DNA of 64,000 nt from Streptomyces atratus (GCF_900119365.1 NZ_FPJO01000018.1:100048-164047), one strand, 5' to 3'. Shown: positions 7,892 through 17,430, counted from the first letter of the stretch. The notes: generated by a model from the sequence alone, not told the origin. A program made the numbers and translations.

Positions 7892-9376
7892 ATGTCGATG
7901 TCTGTGACCTCACGCAGTGACGCGGCCTTTGCCGCCGTGGACCTCGGTGCCACCAGTGGCCGGGTGATCACCGGCCTGGCCGGGCCCGGAAGGCTCGAAC
8001 TGACCGAGGCGCACCGATTCGCCAATACGCCGGTCCGGTTGCCGGACGGACTGCGGTGGGACGTGCTCGCGCTGTACCAGGGGATGCTGGAGGGTCTGCG
8101 GACCGCTGCACGCGGCGGTCCGATCGCGTCGATCGGAATCGACACATGGGCGGTCGACTACGGCCTTCTCGATGCGGACGGGGCGCTGATCGGGCTGCCG
8201 TTCCACTACCGGGACGGACGGAACGGCAGGGGGGCCGAGCAGGTGCTGGCTGTGTGCGGGGCGCAGGAGCTGTATGCCGTGAGCGGCTTGCAGCACCTGC
8301 CGTTCAACACCGTGTTCCAGCTTGCCGCGCACCGTGCCAGTGCCCAGTGGGGTGCGGCCCGGACTTTGCTGCTGATCCCCGATCTGCTGACGCACTGGCT
8401 GACCGGCGTGGTGGGCGTGGAGATCACCAATGCGTCGACGACCGGTCTGTTCGACGCGTCGGCCGGCGGCTGGTCCGATGCGCTGATCGGCCGGCTGGGT
8501 CTGGAGCGTTCCCTGTTCCCGCCGTTGCGTGAGCCGGGTGACCCGGCAGGGACGCTGCTGCCGCACGTTGCCGAGTACATGGGTCTGCCGGCCGCCACAC
8601 CGGTGACGGCCGTCGCCTCGCACGACACGGCGTCGGCGGTCGCGGCGGTGCCCGCGACCGGGCCCGGGTTCGCCTACGTGTCCTGCGGTACGTGGTCGTT
8701 GGCAGGGCTTGAGCTGCCGGCTCCGGTGCTGACGGAGGAGTCGCGCGCGGCGAATTTCACCAATGAGCGCGGGGTGGACGGCACTGTGCGCTATCTCCGC
8801 AACATCATGGGGATGTGGCTGCTGGAGGAGTGCCGGCGGACCTGGGGCCGGCGGGGCGAGGACCCGGGCCTGGCCGCACTGCTCGCGGAGGCGGCCCGTG
8901 CCCGGCCGTTCGCGGCGGTGATCGATCCCGACGACGGGGTGTTCCTTTCACCGGGTGACATGCCGTCGCGTATCGACGCCTGTCTGGTGGAGACCGGGCA
9001 GGTGGCGCCCGACAGTCCCGGCGGTTATGTGCGATGTGTGCTGGAGAGCCTGGCGCTGGCCCATCGCAGGACACTGCGGGAGGCGGCCGGTCTCGCGGGG
9101 CGGGAGTTGAACCGGATCCATCTTGTCGGCGGCGGTTCACGCAACGAGCTCTTGTGCCAGTGGACCGCGGATGCCACGGGGCTTCCCCTCACGGCCGGCC
9201 CGGCCGAGGCGACCGCGCTCGGCAACATCCTGGTGCAGGCGCGTGCCCGAGGTCTGGTGGGCGACCTCATGGACATGCGACAACTGGTGGCACGGACACA
9301 GGAATTGCGCCACTACACCCCGCAGGGGGACCAGCAGGCCTGGGACCGGGCCGCCGCGCGGCTGGAACAGGCCTGA
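7892..9376 (+). CDS. rhaB: Rhamnulokinase (FGGY family)
   Basis: 494 aa, close to the normal ~490 for RhaB. It phosphorylates L-rhamnulose at C1 with ATP. The N-terminal nucleotide-binding signature is AAVDLGATSGRV. The middle has SIGIDTWAVDYG and YRDGR, typical of rhamnulokinases. The C-terminal FGGY signature region reads IHLVGGGSRNELLCQWTADATG. Two ATGs (7892 and 7898) are possible; neither has a strong Shine-Dalgarno, consistent with coupling to the upstream gene. It completes the set isomerase, kinase, aldolase. Confidence 0.93.
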   Translation: MSMSVTSRSDAAFAAVDLGATSGRVITGLAGPGRLELTEAHRFANTPVRLPDGLRWDVLALYQGMLEGLRTAARGGPIASIGIDTWAVDYGLLDADGALIGLPFHYRDGRNGRGAEQVLAVCGAQELYAVSGLQHLPFNTVFQLAAHRASAQWGAARTLLLIPDLLTHWLTGVVGVEITNASTTGLFDASAGGWSDALIGRLGLERSLFPPLREPGDPAGTLLPHVAEYMGLPAATPVTAVASHDTASAVAAVPATGPGFAYVSCGTWSLAGLELPAPVLTEESRAANFTNERGVDGTVRYLRNIMGMWLLEECRRTWGRRGEDPGLAALLAEAARARPFAAVIDPDDGVFLSPGDMPSRIDACLVETGQVAPDSPGGYVRCVLESLALAHRRTLREAAGLAGRELNRIHLVGGGSRNELLCQWTADATGLPLTAGPAEATALGNILVQARARGLVGDLMDMRQLVARTQELRHYTPQGDQQAWDRAAARLEQA

Positions 9377-9416
9377 GTCCATTCGGCCCTCGACGGAACC
9401 GGAGGAAGGATTCCCA

Positions 9417-9452
9417 ATGACGTTGTCAACCCCGGTCGGTGACGTCTTGTGA
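9417..9452 (+). pseudogene. Truncated reading frame beside the insertion-sequence remnant
   Basis: GGAGGAAGG followed 7 bp later by ATG is one of the best ribosome-binding sites in the window. The frame reads only MTLSTPVGDVL before TGA, 5 bp from the IS110 transposase remnant. I infer that the fourth gene of the rhamnose operon started here and was cut by the element and an associated deletion. The next intact gene starts at 10278 with a similar but not identical N-terminus (MTDVSPAALDGVL), so it could be the original continuation. Too little is left to name it. Confidence 0.5.
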
Positions 9453-9457
9453 CTGGG

Positions 9458-10240
9458 TCATGCCGCTGCGGCGGCGGGGCTGGGGGTGACGTCCTCGAAG
9501 GTCCGGTGGTCGCGTATCAGGGCCCAGAGCACATTCAGGCGGCGTCTGGCCGGCGCGAGGACGGCCTGCTTGTGGGACTATCCCTCGGCGCGTTTGCGCT
9601 GGTAGAAGGTCTTGGACTGGGGGCAGTGCACCGCGGCGACCTGGGCGGAGAGGCAGAACATCCGCAGGAGTCGGCGGCTGTAGCGTCTGGGCCTGCGCCG
9701 GTTGCCGCTGCCCTTGCCCGAGTCGCGGGGGACGGAAGCGAGTCCGGCGACGCCGGCGAGCCGGTCGGGGCTGCCGAAGGCGGTCATGTCGCCGCTGGTC
9801 GCGGCGATGAACTCGGCGCCGAGCATGTCACCGATGCCGGGCATGCTGGTGATCACTTCCGCGTCGGGGTGCTCGCGAAACCGGCCCTCGATGAGGGCGT
9901 TGAGCTCGGCGATCTCCTCATCGAGGGCCATCACCTCCCTGGCCAGGGGGTGGACCGTCTTGGCAGCGGTCTTCTCCCCGGTGACGACGGTGAACTGGGC
10001 CTCGGCAGCGGTCACCGCGGTGTCGGCGGCGCTCTTGGCGGCGCTGAGAGTGCGGACGCCGTGGTTCTTGAGCCAGGTGGACAGCCGGGCCCGGCCGATC
10101 CTGCGCAGGGCGGCCGGGGTCTGATAGCCGGTGAGCAGGATGAGCGCGGTCTTGGACGTACTGAAGTCGAAGGCTCGTTCCCGGGCGGGGAAGTACTCCA
10201 GGATCTGGGCCCTCAGCCGGTTGATGGCCCTGGTACCCGG
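9458..10240 (-). pseudogene. IS110-family transposase remnant
   Basis: This encodes the C-terminal two thirds of an IS110/IS1111-type transposase. It includes the Transposase_20 block (AEVITSMPGIGDMLGAEFIA, then FGSPDRLAGVAGL) and the C-terminal KTFYQRKRAEG. An in-frame TAG at 9578-9580 interrupts it, after which homologous sequence (RRRLNVLWALIRD) continues to a TGA at 9458-9460. The N-terminal DEDD catalytic domain (~130 aa) is absent, and homology starts at GTRAINRLRAQ near 10240. It is dead for transposition. It lies against the direction of the rhamnose operon and separates the kinase from the downstream isomerase-like gene. Confidence 0.88.
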
Positions 10241-10277
10241 CGCGTCGATCAGCCCACGAAGAAAGGTATGGAAACTC

Positions 10278-11741
10278 ATGACTGATGTCTCGCCCGCCGC
10301 GCTCGACGGTGTGCTCACCCGTACCGCGCGCCGTCGTACCCGTGTCGGTCTGGTGTCCGGCGGACTCGGAGCGTACTGGCCGCAGTTCCCCGGCTTGCTC
10401 GACCAACTGCGGGAGTCGGCCCGCTTCGTGACCGGGCGGTTCGTGGAGATGGGCTGCGAGGTCGTCGACGCCGGTTTCATCTCCGATCCGCAGGAGGCCG
10501 CGAAGGCCGCGGAACGACTGCGGACGGCCGACTGCGACATCGTCGTGACGTTTCTGACGACGTATCTCACTGCCTCGATGGTGCTGCCGATCGCCCAGCG
10601 CGCGCACGCTCCGGTGCTGGCCATCGACCTCCAGCCGACCGAGGCGATGGACCATCCGGACACCGACACGGGCAAGTGGCTGGCGTACTGCGGTCAGTGC
10701 CCGCTGCCCGAGATCGCCAATGTGTTCCGGCGCAGCGGCATTCCCTTCCGCTCCGTGTCGGGCCATCTGAGTGACGAGAACGCCTGGCAGCGGATCCGCC
10801 GCTGGATCCGTGCCGCTCAAGTGCGCGGCGCGATGCGCCACGGCCGGCACGGTCTGATGGGCCATCTCTATCCCGGCATGCTCGATGTCTCCACCGACAT
10901 GACGCTGGTCTCCACCCAGTTCGGCGGGCATGTCGAAATCCTCGAATTCGACGACCTGCGGGTCCGGGTCGCCGCCGTGACGGACGAGGCGGCCGCCGAA
11001 CGCGTCGCGCTCGCGCGTACGGTCTTCACTCTCGACGACTCCGTCGACGAGGACGATCTCGCCTGGGCGGCGCGGGTTTCGGTCGGACTGGACCGGCTCG
11101 TCGAGGACTTCGGGCTCGACAGTCTCGCCTACTACCACCGCGGCCTGGAGGGCGAGATCCACGAGCGGCTCGGCGCCGGCATGATCCTCGGTGCGTCGCT
11201 GCTGACCGCGCGCGGCATTCCGATGGCCGGTGAGTACGAACTGCGCACCAGCCTCGCCATGCTGATCGCCGACACCATCGGCGCCGGTGGTTCCTTCACC
11301 GAACTCCAGGCCCTCAATTTCCGCGACCGGGTCGTCGAGATGGGCCACGACGGCCCGGCACACCTGGCCATCAGCGCCAAGGATCCGCTGCTGCGCGGGC
11401 TGGGCGTCTACCACGGCAAGCGCGGCTGGGGCGTCAGCGTGGAGTTCGACGTCAGACACGGCCCGGTCACCACGTTCGGCATCGGGCAGGAGGCCGACGG
11501 CACCTTCACCTTCATCGCCTCCGAGGGCGAGGTCGTGCCGGGGCCGCTGCTGGAGATCGGCAACACCACCTCCCGGGTCGACTTCGGCTTCGACCCCGGC
11601 GAGTGGACCGATGCCTGGTCCGCGACCGGCATCGGTCACCACTGGACGCTGTGCACCGGCCATCGCGGCAAGGACCTCAAGGCTGCGGCCGACCTGCTCG
11701 GCGTCCCGTTCCGCACGGTCGACGGGCCGAACGACCTCTGA
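10278..11741 (+). CDS. L-fucose/L-arabinose isomerase-family protein
   Basis: 487 aa. It has the fold landmarks of the fucose/arabinose isomerase family: an N-terminal Rossmann-like domain (RVGLVSGGLGAYWPQF), a middle domain (GHLYPGMLDVSTDMTL, then GLEGEIHERLGAGMILGASLL) and a C-terminal barrel (VYHGKRGWGVSVEFDV). The ATG at 10278 follows GAAAGG at 10 nt. Family members interconvert aldoses and ketoses with Mn2+, but many close relatives are uncharacterised. It follows the rhamnose genes in the same direction, interrupted by the IS remnant. It might process a related deoxy-sugar; specificity cannot be read from the sequence. Confidence 0.8.
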   Translation: MTDVSPAALDGVLTRTARRRTRVGLVSGGLGAYWPQFPGLLDQLRESARFVTGRFVEMGCEVVDAGFISDPQEAAKAAERLRTADCDIVVTFLTTYLTASMVLPIAQRAHAPVLAIDLQPTEAMDHPDTDTGKWLAYCGQCPLPEIANVFRRSGIPFRSVSGHLSDENAWQRIRRWIRAAQVRGAMRHGRHGLMGHLYPGMLDVSTDMTLVSTQFGGHVEILEFDDLRVRVAAVTDEAAAERVALARTVFTLDDSVDEDDLAWAARVSVGLDRLVEDFGLDSLAYYHRGLEGEIHERLGAGMILGASLLTARGIPMAGEYELRTSLAMLIADTIGAGGSFTELQALNFRDRVVEMGHDGPAHLAISAKDPLLRGLGVYHGKRGWGVSVEFDVRHGPVTTFGIGQEADGTFTFIASEGEVVPGPLLEIGNTTSRVDFGFDPGEWTDAWSATGIGHHWTLCTGHRGKDLKAAADLLGVPFRTVDGPNDL

Positions 11742-11800
11742 GTCCCGTACGGGCTCGCCTCACTCCGCAGCTCGGTCTGTCCGATGTGTGTCCGTCCGTC

Positions 11801-12874
11801 TCAGGCCGCCGTCCCGGGAACGGCGGCCAGGCCGAGTTCGCGGTCGCCCAGCGGAGCGAAGAAGCGTGCCACGTCGGCCTCGGTGACTTCGGCGAGGGTC
11901 GCCGGGCTCCACTGCGGGTTGCGGTCCTTGTCGATGATCTGGGCGCGCACGCCTTCCACCAGATCGGGCCCAGTGAAGGCGGTGCACGAGGTCCGGTACT
12001 CCTGGTCGAGCACCGCCTCCAGAGTGCCGAGCCCACGCGCCCTGCGCAGCGCGGACAGGGTCACCTTGAGCGCGGTGGGCGACTTGGTGAGGATGGTCTC
12101 GGCGGCCTGCTTGGCGGCGGGGACGCCGATGCTGTCGAGCCGGTCGACGATCTCCTCGACCGAGTCCGCCCGGTAGCAGGAGTCGATCCACTCACGGTGC
12201 GCGGCCAGTTCACCGTCCGGCGCGGGTGCGGCGTGCCGCCGGACCGTCTCCTCGATGCCGACAGCCGTGTCGCATCCGGCGAGGGCAGCGGTGAGTTCGG
12301 CGAGGCGCTGCGACGGTACGAAGTGGTCGGCGAGCCCGCACAGCAGCGCGTCACCCGCGCCGACGGCGTCCGCGGTGAGCGCCAGATGGGTCCCGAGCTC
12401 ACCGGGCGCCGCAGCGAGCAGATACGTGCCACCGATGTCGGGGACGAATCCGATTCCGGTCTCGGGCATGGCGATGCGCGAGCGTTCGGTGACGACACGG
12501 ATGTCGCCGTGGGCCGAGACGCCGACGCCGCCGCCCATCACGATGCCGTCCATGATCGCGACGTAGGGCTTGGGGAATCGGGCGATGCCGGCGTTGAGCC
12601 GGTACTCGTCGCGCCAGAAGTCCATCGACGTGGAGCCGCCGGCCCGGGCGTCCTCGTAGATCGACCGGATGTCGCCGCCCGCGCAGAGACCCCGCTCGCC
12701 CGCCCCGGTGATCAGGACCGCGGTGACGGAGTCGTCGAGCTCGGCGTCGGCGAGTGCTTCGGCGACGCGGGCCACCATGGCGTGATTCAGCGCGTTCAGG
12801 GCGCGTGGACGGTTGAGGATGATGTGCCGGACACGTCCCTCGGTGTGCAGCAGAACGGGATCTTCGTGGTTCAT
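11801..12874 (-). CDS. Enoyl-CoA hydratase/isomerase-family protein, likely 3-hydroxyisobutyryl-CoA hydrolase
   Basis: 357 aa. The crotonase core shows an oxyanion-hole segment (LCAGGDIRSIYEDA), the second oxyanion glycine block (GIVMGGGVGVSAHGD) and the catalytic region (AMPETGIGFVPDIGGTYLLA). The long C-terminal helical part (ECH_2 type, ending in FFAPLGDRELG) and the length match 3-hydroxyisobutyryl-CoA hydrolases of valine breakdown, not 260-aa hydratases. The ATG at 12874 has CCGGAG 8 nt upstream; an earlier GTG adds 28 residues. It converges with the isomerase-like gene. Substrate assignment is by family. Confidence 0.85.
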   Translation of the reverse strand: MNHEDPVLLHTEGRVRHIILNRPRALNALNHAMVARVAEALADAELDDSVTAVLITGAGERGLCAGGDIRSIYEDARAGGSTSMDFWRDEYRLNAGIARFPKPYVAIMDGIVMGGGVGVSAHGDIRVVTERSRIAMPETGIGFVPDIGGTYLLAAAPGELGTHLALTADAVGAGDALLCGLADHFVPSQRLAELTAALAGCDTAVGIEETVRRHAAPAPDGELAAHREWIDSCYRADSVEEIVDRLDSIGVPAAKQAAETILTKSPTALKVTLSALRRARGLGTLEAVLDQEYRTSCTAFTGPDLVEGVRAQIIDKDRNPQWSPATLAEVTEADVARFFAPLGDRELGLAAVPGTAA

Positions 12875-13124
12875 GAATGCGCTCCGGTCAGCCCCTGTGC
12901 CGTATCGACCGCCGATCGCGGACGATCTTCCGCTGCCATTCTCCGGGGCGGGGTCCATGCCGGGACGGCAGGGGCCCCGGGTCCTGCCGGTCCGGCTTTC
13001 CGGCTTTCCGGCCGGAATTTTCCGGGTGCCCGCTGTGCAGGCTGCCGGAACCGGTCCGACAATTGAGTGACCCAGTTCGGGCCGCGCCGTCCGGCAGCCC
13101 CGCCCGGCGACCTCCGGAGCAGGA

Positions 13125-15269
13125 ATGACCGATCACGACCAGCAACCGAGCACATCCGTCCCGCCACGCCTGCTGATCGAGAAGACGCACAACGGCGAGA
13201 ACACGACGGCTCAGCGCCTTGCCATGAATCGGACGGGCAGCTTCGAGTGGGATGTGGAGGCCGGGACGCTCGACATGGACGACGCCGGGCTGCTGGTGTT
13301 CGGTCTGAACCCGCAGACCTTCGATTCGCGGCCCGAGACCGTGCTGGGCCGACTCGAACCGTCGGAACGGACCCGTCTCGATGTGGCGATCGACGAGGCG
13401 ATCGAGAGTGGACGCAGTTCGTACAGTGTCCACTTCCGGGTGCCGATGGACGACGGCAGGGACCAGTGGACCCACATCCAGGCACGCATACTGCGCAGCG
13501 AGGGCGGCAGGGCGCACCGAATCATCGGGGTGGTACAGGACGCCACCGCGGAAGTCACCCATTCGGCCTTCGTGCTCGATCTGGAAAAACGGCGGCAGCG
13601 ACAGACCAGCATCGTTGAACGCACAACGAGTGCGCTGTCACGCGCGGTGACCGTCGACGACGTGACCGCCGCGCTCACCGGACCGGGTGGCCTTGCCCGG
13701 CTCGGGGCGGACGGCCTCTCGCTCGGTCTGGTCGAGAACACGACGCTGAGCGCCATCGCGCTGAGCGGCGACTCGGTGGAGGCGATCGACGCGCTCGGGG
13801 AAGCGGGGCTGGACCGGCGGTTCCCGCTGGCGGACACCGTTCTCAGCGGCCGGCCCCGGTTCCTGACCTCGGTCCCGGCGCTCACCCGTCGCTACCCCGT
13901 GCTGGCCCCCTATGCCGACCGGCTGAAGTTCCGGTCCGCCGCCTATCTGCCCCTCGTCGCCCAGGCGCGTTCCCTGGGCACCCTGGCGCTCTTCTACCGC
14001 GAGAACACGACCTTCAACGCGGATGAGCGCAATCTGTGTCTGGGCCTGGCCGCCATCGTGGCGCAGTCCGTCCAGCGCGCGAAGCTCTTCGACGAGGAGC
14101 GTGAATTCGCCACCGGCCTCCAGTCGGCGATGCTGCCGCGGCGGATCCAGGAGATCGAGGGCGGCGAGATCGCCGTGCGCTACCACGCAGCCTGGAGCGG
14201 TCGCCAGGTCGGCGGTGACTGGTACGACGTGATCGGCCTGCCCAAGAACCGGTTCGGGATCGTGGTCGGCGACGTGCAGGGCCATGACACGCACGCGGCC
14301 GCCATCATGGGTCAGTTGCGCATAGCCCTGCGCGCGTACGCCGCCGAGGGGCATCCTCCTTCGACGGTGTTGGCGCGGGCTTCGCGCTTCCTCGCCGAAC
14401 TGGACACGGACCGCTTCGCGACCTGTGCGTACGCCCAGGTCGATCTCGCTTCGGGGACCGTGCGCGTGGTGCGGGCCGGGCATTTCGGCCCGCTGATCCG
14501 GCATATCGACGGGCGGGTCGGCAGCCCGCAGGTGCGGGGCGGCCTGCCGCTGGGCATCTCGACCGACTTCCTGGACGAGGAGTTCCCGGAGACCCGTCTG
14601 GATCTGGTGCCGGGCGAGACGCTCGTCCTGTACACCGATGGACTGGTGGAAGAGCCGGGGGCCGATATCGACGCGGGCGTGCAGACGCTGATCAACGAGG
14701 TGAGCGCGGGTCCGGCGAGCGCCCATGCCCTGGCCGACCATCTGTCGGAGCGTCTCTGGGAGCGTTGGGGCTCGGGGGACGACGTGGCACTCCTGGTCCT
14801 TCGGCGCAGCCCGGACCCCGGGTCACCGCGGGCCCCGCGGTTGCACCAGTACATCCACCAGGCAGATCCGGAGGGGCTGTCCGACGCCCGGACCATCGTG
14901 CGTCAGGCCCTCACCGACTGGGAGATGGCCGAACTCGCGGACGATGCCGAGCTGGTGACCGGGGAGCTGCTGGTGAACGTCCTGCTGCACACGGAAGGGG
15001 GCGCGGTCCTCACCCTGGAGGTGCTGCCGGAGCCCGTGCGGCGGGTCCGTCTGTCCGTGCAGGACCGCTCCAGTGCCTGGCCGCGGCGTCGCAGCCCGGG
15101 CGAGACCGCGACATCGGGGCGGGGTCTGCTGCTGCTGGATGCCGTCGCCACCCGCTGGGGCATCGAACCTCGTGGCGAGGGCAAGGCGGTCTGGTGCGAG
15201 ATCGGGCCCTCGACGCCGTCCGCCGCCACTCCCCCGCCGGCCGCGAAACAGGGGTGCCGGCACTCCTGA
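13125..15269 (+). CDS. PAS-GAF-SpoIIE phosphatase with C-terminal anti-sigma kinase domain
   Basis: 714 aa, multidomain signalling protein. A PAS domain lies at about 35-150 (ending RIIGVVQDATAEVT), a GAF domain at ~165-335, a PP2C/SpoIIE serine phosphatase at ~350-560 (VGGDWYDVIGL, VVGDVQGHDTHAAA, LVLYTDGLVEE) and a HATPase_c domain at ~580-705 (ELVTGELLVNVL N-box, SGRGLLLLDAVATRWG G-box). Streptomyces carry dozens of these, thought to control sigma factors through anti-anti-sigma dephosphorylation and anti-sigma kinase activity. The ATG follows GGAGCAGGA. It is divergent from the hydrolase, with a 250-bp shared upstream region. The input signal is unknown. Confidence 0.9.
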   Translation: MTDHDQQPSTSVPPRLLIEKTHNGENTTAQRLAMNRTGSFEWDVEAGTLDMDDAGLLVFGLNPQTFDSRPETVLGRLEPSERTRLDVAIDEAIESGRSSYSVHFRVPMDDGRDQWTHIQARILRSEGGRAHRIIGVVQDATAEVTHSAFVLDLEKRRQRQTSIVERTTSALSRAVTVDDVTAALTGPGGLARLGADGLSLGLVENTTLSAIALSGDSVEAIDALGEAGLDRRFPLADTVLSGRPRFLTSVPALTRRYPVLAPYADRLKFRSAAYLPLVAQARSLGTLALFYRENTTFNADERNLCLGLAAIVAQSVQRAKLFDEEREFATGLQSAMLPRRIQEIEGGEIAVRYHAAWSGRQVGGDWYDVIGLPKNRFGIVVGDVQGHDTHAAAIMGQLRIALRAYAAEGHPPSTVLARASRFLAELDTDRFATCAYAQVDLASGTVRVVRAGHFGPLIRHIDGRVGSPQVRGGLPLGISTDFLDEEFPETRLDLVPGETLVLYTDGLVEEPGADIDAGVQTLINEVSAGPASAHALADHLSERLWERWGSGDDVALLVLRRSPDPGSPRAPRLHQYIHQADPEGLSDARTIVRQALTDWEMAELADDAELVTGELLVNVLLHTEGGAVLTLEVLPEPVRRVRLSVQDRSSAWPRRRSPGETATSGRGLLLLDAVATRWGIEPRGEGKAVWCEIGPSTPSAATPPPAAKQGCRHS

Positions 15270-15656
15270 GGGGAGGGACGCGCCACCCCACGCACCAGGT
15301 GTGGGCGGCACCACCTCGACCGGTGGTCCCGGCACAGCCCGTGTCAGGACCACCGAACCGCAGCGGCCGCGAGCGTCCCCGCAGCACGCAACGATCTCCT
15401 GGGTATGGTCATGAAATCTTCCTCCGCATATGTTTCGTCGCCCGAATGGCGGTGGGGCGCAGAGTACTGCCCCTGCCGACACCGCGCGCACCCGCCTCAT
15501 GAAGCACCGATTGCCACAACTACCCACACATCACCACCAGTTCAGTCATGGCGGACACGGCGTGGAGACTGGGACCGCGCGAGCGGTGGCGCAGAACCGC
15601 CACCGCTGGTGCGGTTGGCGCAAGGGGGGTCTGCGGAAAGGCCTTCGGACGCGTTG
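15270..15656. other. Gene-poor interval of 387 bp
   Basis: No intact gene is seen. The left part has small GC-rich inverted repeats (for example ACCACC/GGTGGT near 15311-15336) that could end transcription of the phosphatase gene. The middle holds the signal-peptide relic described separately. The stretch 15412-15560 is less GC-rich than its surroundings. Confidence 0.5.
15344..15412 (-). pseudogene. Relic of an exported-protein gene (signal-peptide start only)
   Basis: GGAGGAAGATTTC directly precedes an ATG that encodes MTIPRRSLRAAGTLAAAAV and then stops after 22 codons. The twin-arginine pair followed by an Ala-rich hydrophobic run is typical of Tat or Sec signal peptides. With so good a ribosome-binding site, this looks like the surviving start of a secreted-protein gene lost by deletion or frameshift. 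Chance is not excluded, since the stretch is short. Confidence 0.3.
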
Positions 15657-16145
15657 TCAGAGACGGCAGTGCATGATGTGCAGCCCGACAAACCCGTGTT
15701 CCGGGTGGTTGAATCCTTCCGGCAGCGTTCCCAGGACCTCGAAACCGAGCGAGCGGTAGAGCTTGACGGCATGGATGTTGGTCTCCACCACCGCGTTGAA
15801 CTGCATCGCCCTGAACCCCGACGCGCGAGCCCATTCCAGGGTGTACTCGCACAGGGCCCGGCCGACGCCCTGCCCCGCTTGCTTGGGGTCGACCATGTAA
15901 CTGGCACTGGCGATGTGCGAGCCATTTCCCATGTGGTTGTTGTTCATCTTGGCCGTGCCGACGATCACCCCGTCGCCGTCGACCGCGACGACCGTCCGGT
16001 TGGGCGACTCGAGGAGCCACCAGGAGCGGGCATTCTCCTCGGTCAGATCGAGGGGGTAGGTGAAGGTCTCGCCCGCGGCAACGATTTCATGGAAGAACGG
16101 CCAGATGGCGGGCCAGTCCTCGGTGGTGGCTTCCCTGATCAGCAT
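15657..16145 (-). CDS. GNAT-family N-acetyltransferase
   Basis: 162 aa, the usual length of a single GNAT domain. The acetyl-CoA binding motif A reads QAGQGVGRALCEYTLEWAR (Q/RxxGxG/A) at about 90-110. Motif B, NAVVETNIHAVKLYRSLGFEVLG, follows, and the start MLIREATTEDW is typical. It probably acetylates a small amine such as an amino acid analogue or an antibiotic. The ATG at 16145 fits the family N-terminus although its Shine-Dalgarno is weak. Its substrate cannot be read. Confidence 0.85.
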   Translation of the reverse strand: MLIREATTEDWPAIWPFFHEIVAAGETFTYPLDLTEENARSWWLLESPNRTVVAVDGDGVIVGTAKMNNNHMGNGSHIASASYMVDPKQAGQGVGRALCEYTLEWARASGFRAMQFNAVVETNIHAVKLYRSLGFEVLGTLPEGFNHPEHGFVGLHIMHCRL

Positions 16146-16259
16146 GGGAGACAGAATGCCGGTGCCGTCCTTCCTGTGCGAGTTCTTTATCCGGCCGCGA
16201 GTTGGCCCTCCCTCCGGCGGCCTGGCGCCCATTGTCTGAGGCCTGGGGCGCCCTCCTCG

Positions 16260-17279
16260 TCAGGCGCCGAAGGGCGCGCGCCCCGGCCCGGATTGCCGAT
16301 GAGCCGCGGTCCTGGATGTGCGCCTGCGCAGACCGATCCGGGCCAACAGCCCAAGCGCGGGTTGCGGACCGGGGACGGATGCTGCGGCCGGAACGGGTTC
16401 GGCCTCAGGGCGAGGATGCGGCTCGGGCGCGTACTCGTTCCCGCGGCGCGGGAAGGCGGGCCATTCGCCGCCCGGACGCGGGGCCGATCGGACCTCCCGG
16501 GCGTTGTCCAACTCGGTGATCAGGCTCACTCGCCGCCACAGCATCTCATCCGGTTCGTCGGCCCGCATCAGGTGGGCCATGGTCTCTCGCGCCAATGGCG
16601 GCCCGGTCGGTCCGAAGGCCTGCTCGGGCCGGATCCTGGCGAGGTACGCGCGTTCGTACGGATCGTCGACCACCTCCGCCAATTGCACCGGATCCAGGGT
16701 GTCCGCGAGTACGGCCACGCGGGCCCAGGGATCCTCCGTGAGGCTCAGCAGCCGTTCGACCCGGCGCGAGCGCCAGTTGCGCGCCCGGCAGTCGGCGCCG
16801 CCCTCCAAGCGGCCACGCAGCCAGGCCGGACTCCTCCCGGCGAGGAGCCGGGATTCCCGGGCGGCGAACCCTGCGAGCTCGTCGGCGAGATAGAGCCAGA
16901 CGATCGCCCGGTACCGGTTGAGGTAGAACGTGATCGGCACGAGGCATCCCGCGCGGGCGAGCTTGGTGAAGCGGTCCGGGCTGATCCCGAGCTGCTGAGC
17001 CCCCTGTGCCGTCCCTACCGTGCGCACCCTGTCCCGCAATGCCTTCGGGAACCCGTCCTGCGACCGGAGCCGGTCGACCTCCTCGCAGCCGACCCTCGGC
17101 CTTCCGCCGCCCCGTCGCACCGTCAGGCGGATCAGCCCCAGATGCACGGCGATCGCGAACTCACCACGCTTCAGCTGGAGTTCCTGGGCCGCCGTGCCCG
17201 CCGCCATCGTGCCCGCGACCGCCATGCCCGCCGCATTCGCGCCGGTGGTCTCCGTGCACACGTCTTCAGCAACACTCAT
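16260..17279 (-). CDS. DUF6397-like protein with a helix-turn-helix-like middle
   Basis: 339 aa. After a variable ~30-aa N-terminus comes AAQELQLKRGEFAIAVHLGLIR, then EEVDRLRSQDGFPKALRDRVRTVGTAQGAQQLGISPDRFTKLARAGCL, which has the look of a MerR/excisionase-type helix-turn-helix. FYLNRYRAIVWLYLADEL follows. This pattern matches the Streptomyces-restricted family DUF6397 as I know it. The C-terminal ~90 aa are Pro/Arg-rich and probably disordered. No partner is visible nearby. The role is unknown; DNA or RNA binding is a guess. Confidence 0.65.
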   Translation of the reverse strand: MSVAEDVCTETTGANAAGMAVAGTMAAGTAAQELQLKRGEFAIAVHLGLIRLTVRRGGGRPRVGCEEVDRLRSQDGFPKALRDRVRTVGTAQGAQQLGISPDRFTKLARAGCLVPITFYLNRYRAIVWLYLADELAGFAARESRLLAGRSPAWLRGRLEGGADCRARNWRSRRVERLLSLTEDPWARVAVLADTLDPVQLAEVVDDPYERAYLARIRPEQAFGPTGPPLARETMAHLMRADEPDEMLWRRVSLITELDNAREVRSAPRPGGEWPAFPRRGNEYAPEPHPRPEAEPVPAAASVPGPQPALGLLARIGLRRRTSRTAAHRQSGPGRAPFGA

Positions 17280-17430
17280 GACGTTCTCCCCCGTGAGACT
17301 CGGTTACTCTCTGTGAGTACCGTAGCCCGGAAGAGATTCCGCCCGACCGGCCTGTGGATAACTTCCGCGACCGGACCAGCCGCGGGTCGGAGCGGACGTG
17401 CCCGGCTCAGACGCGGTCGGACGCTCCAGG

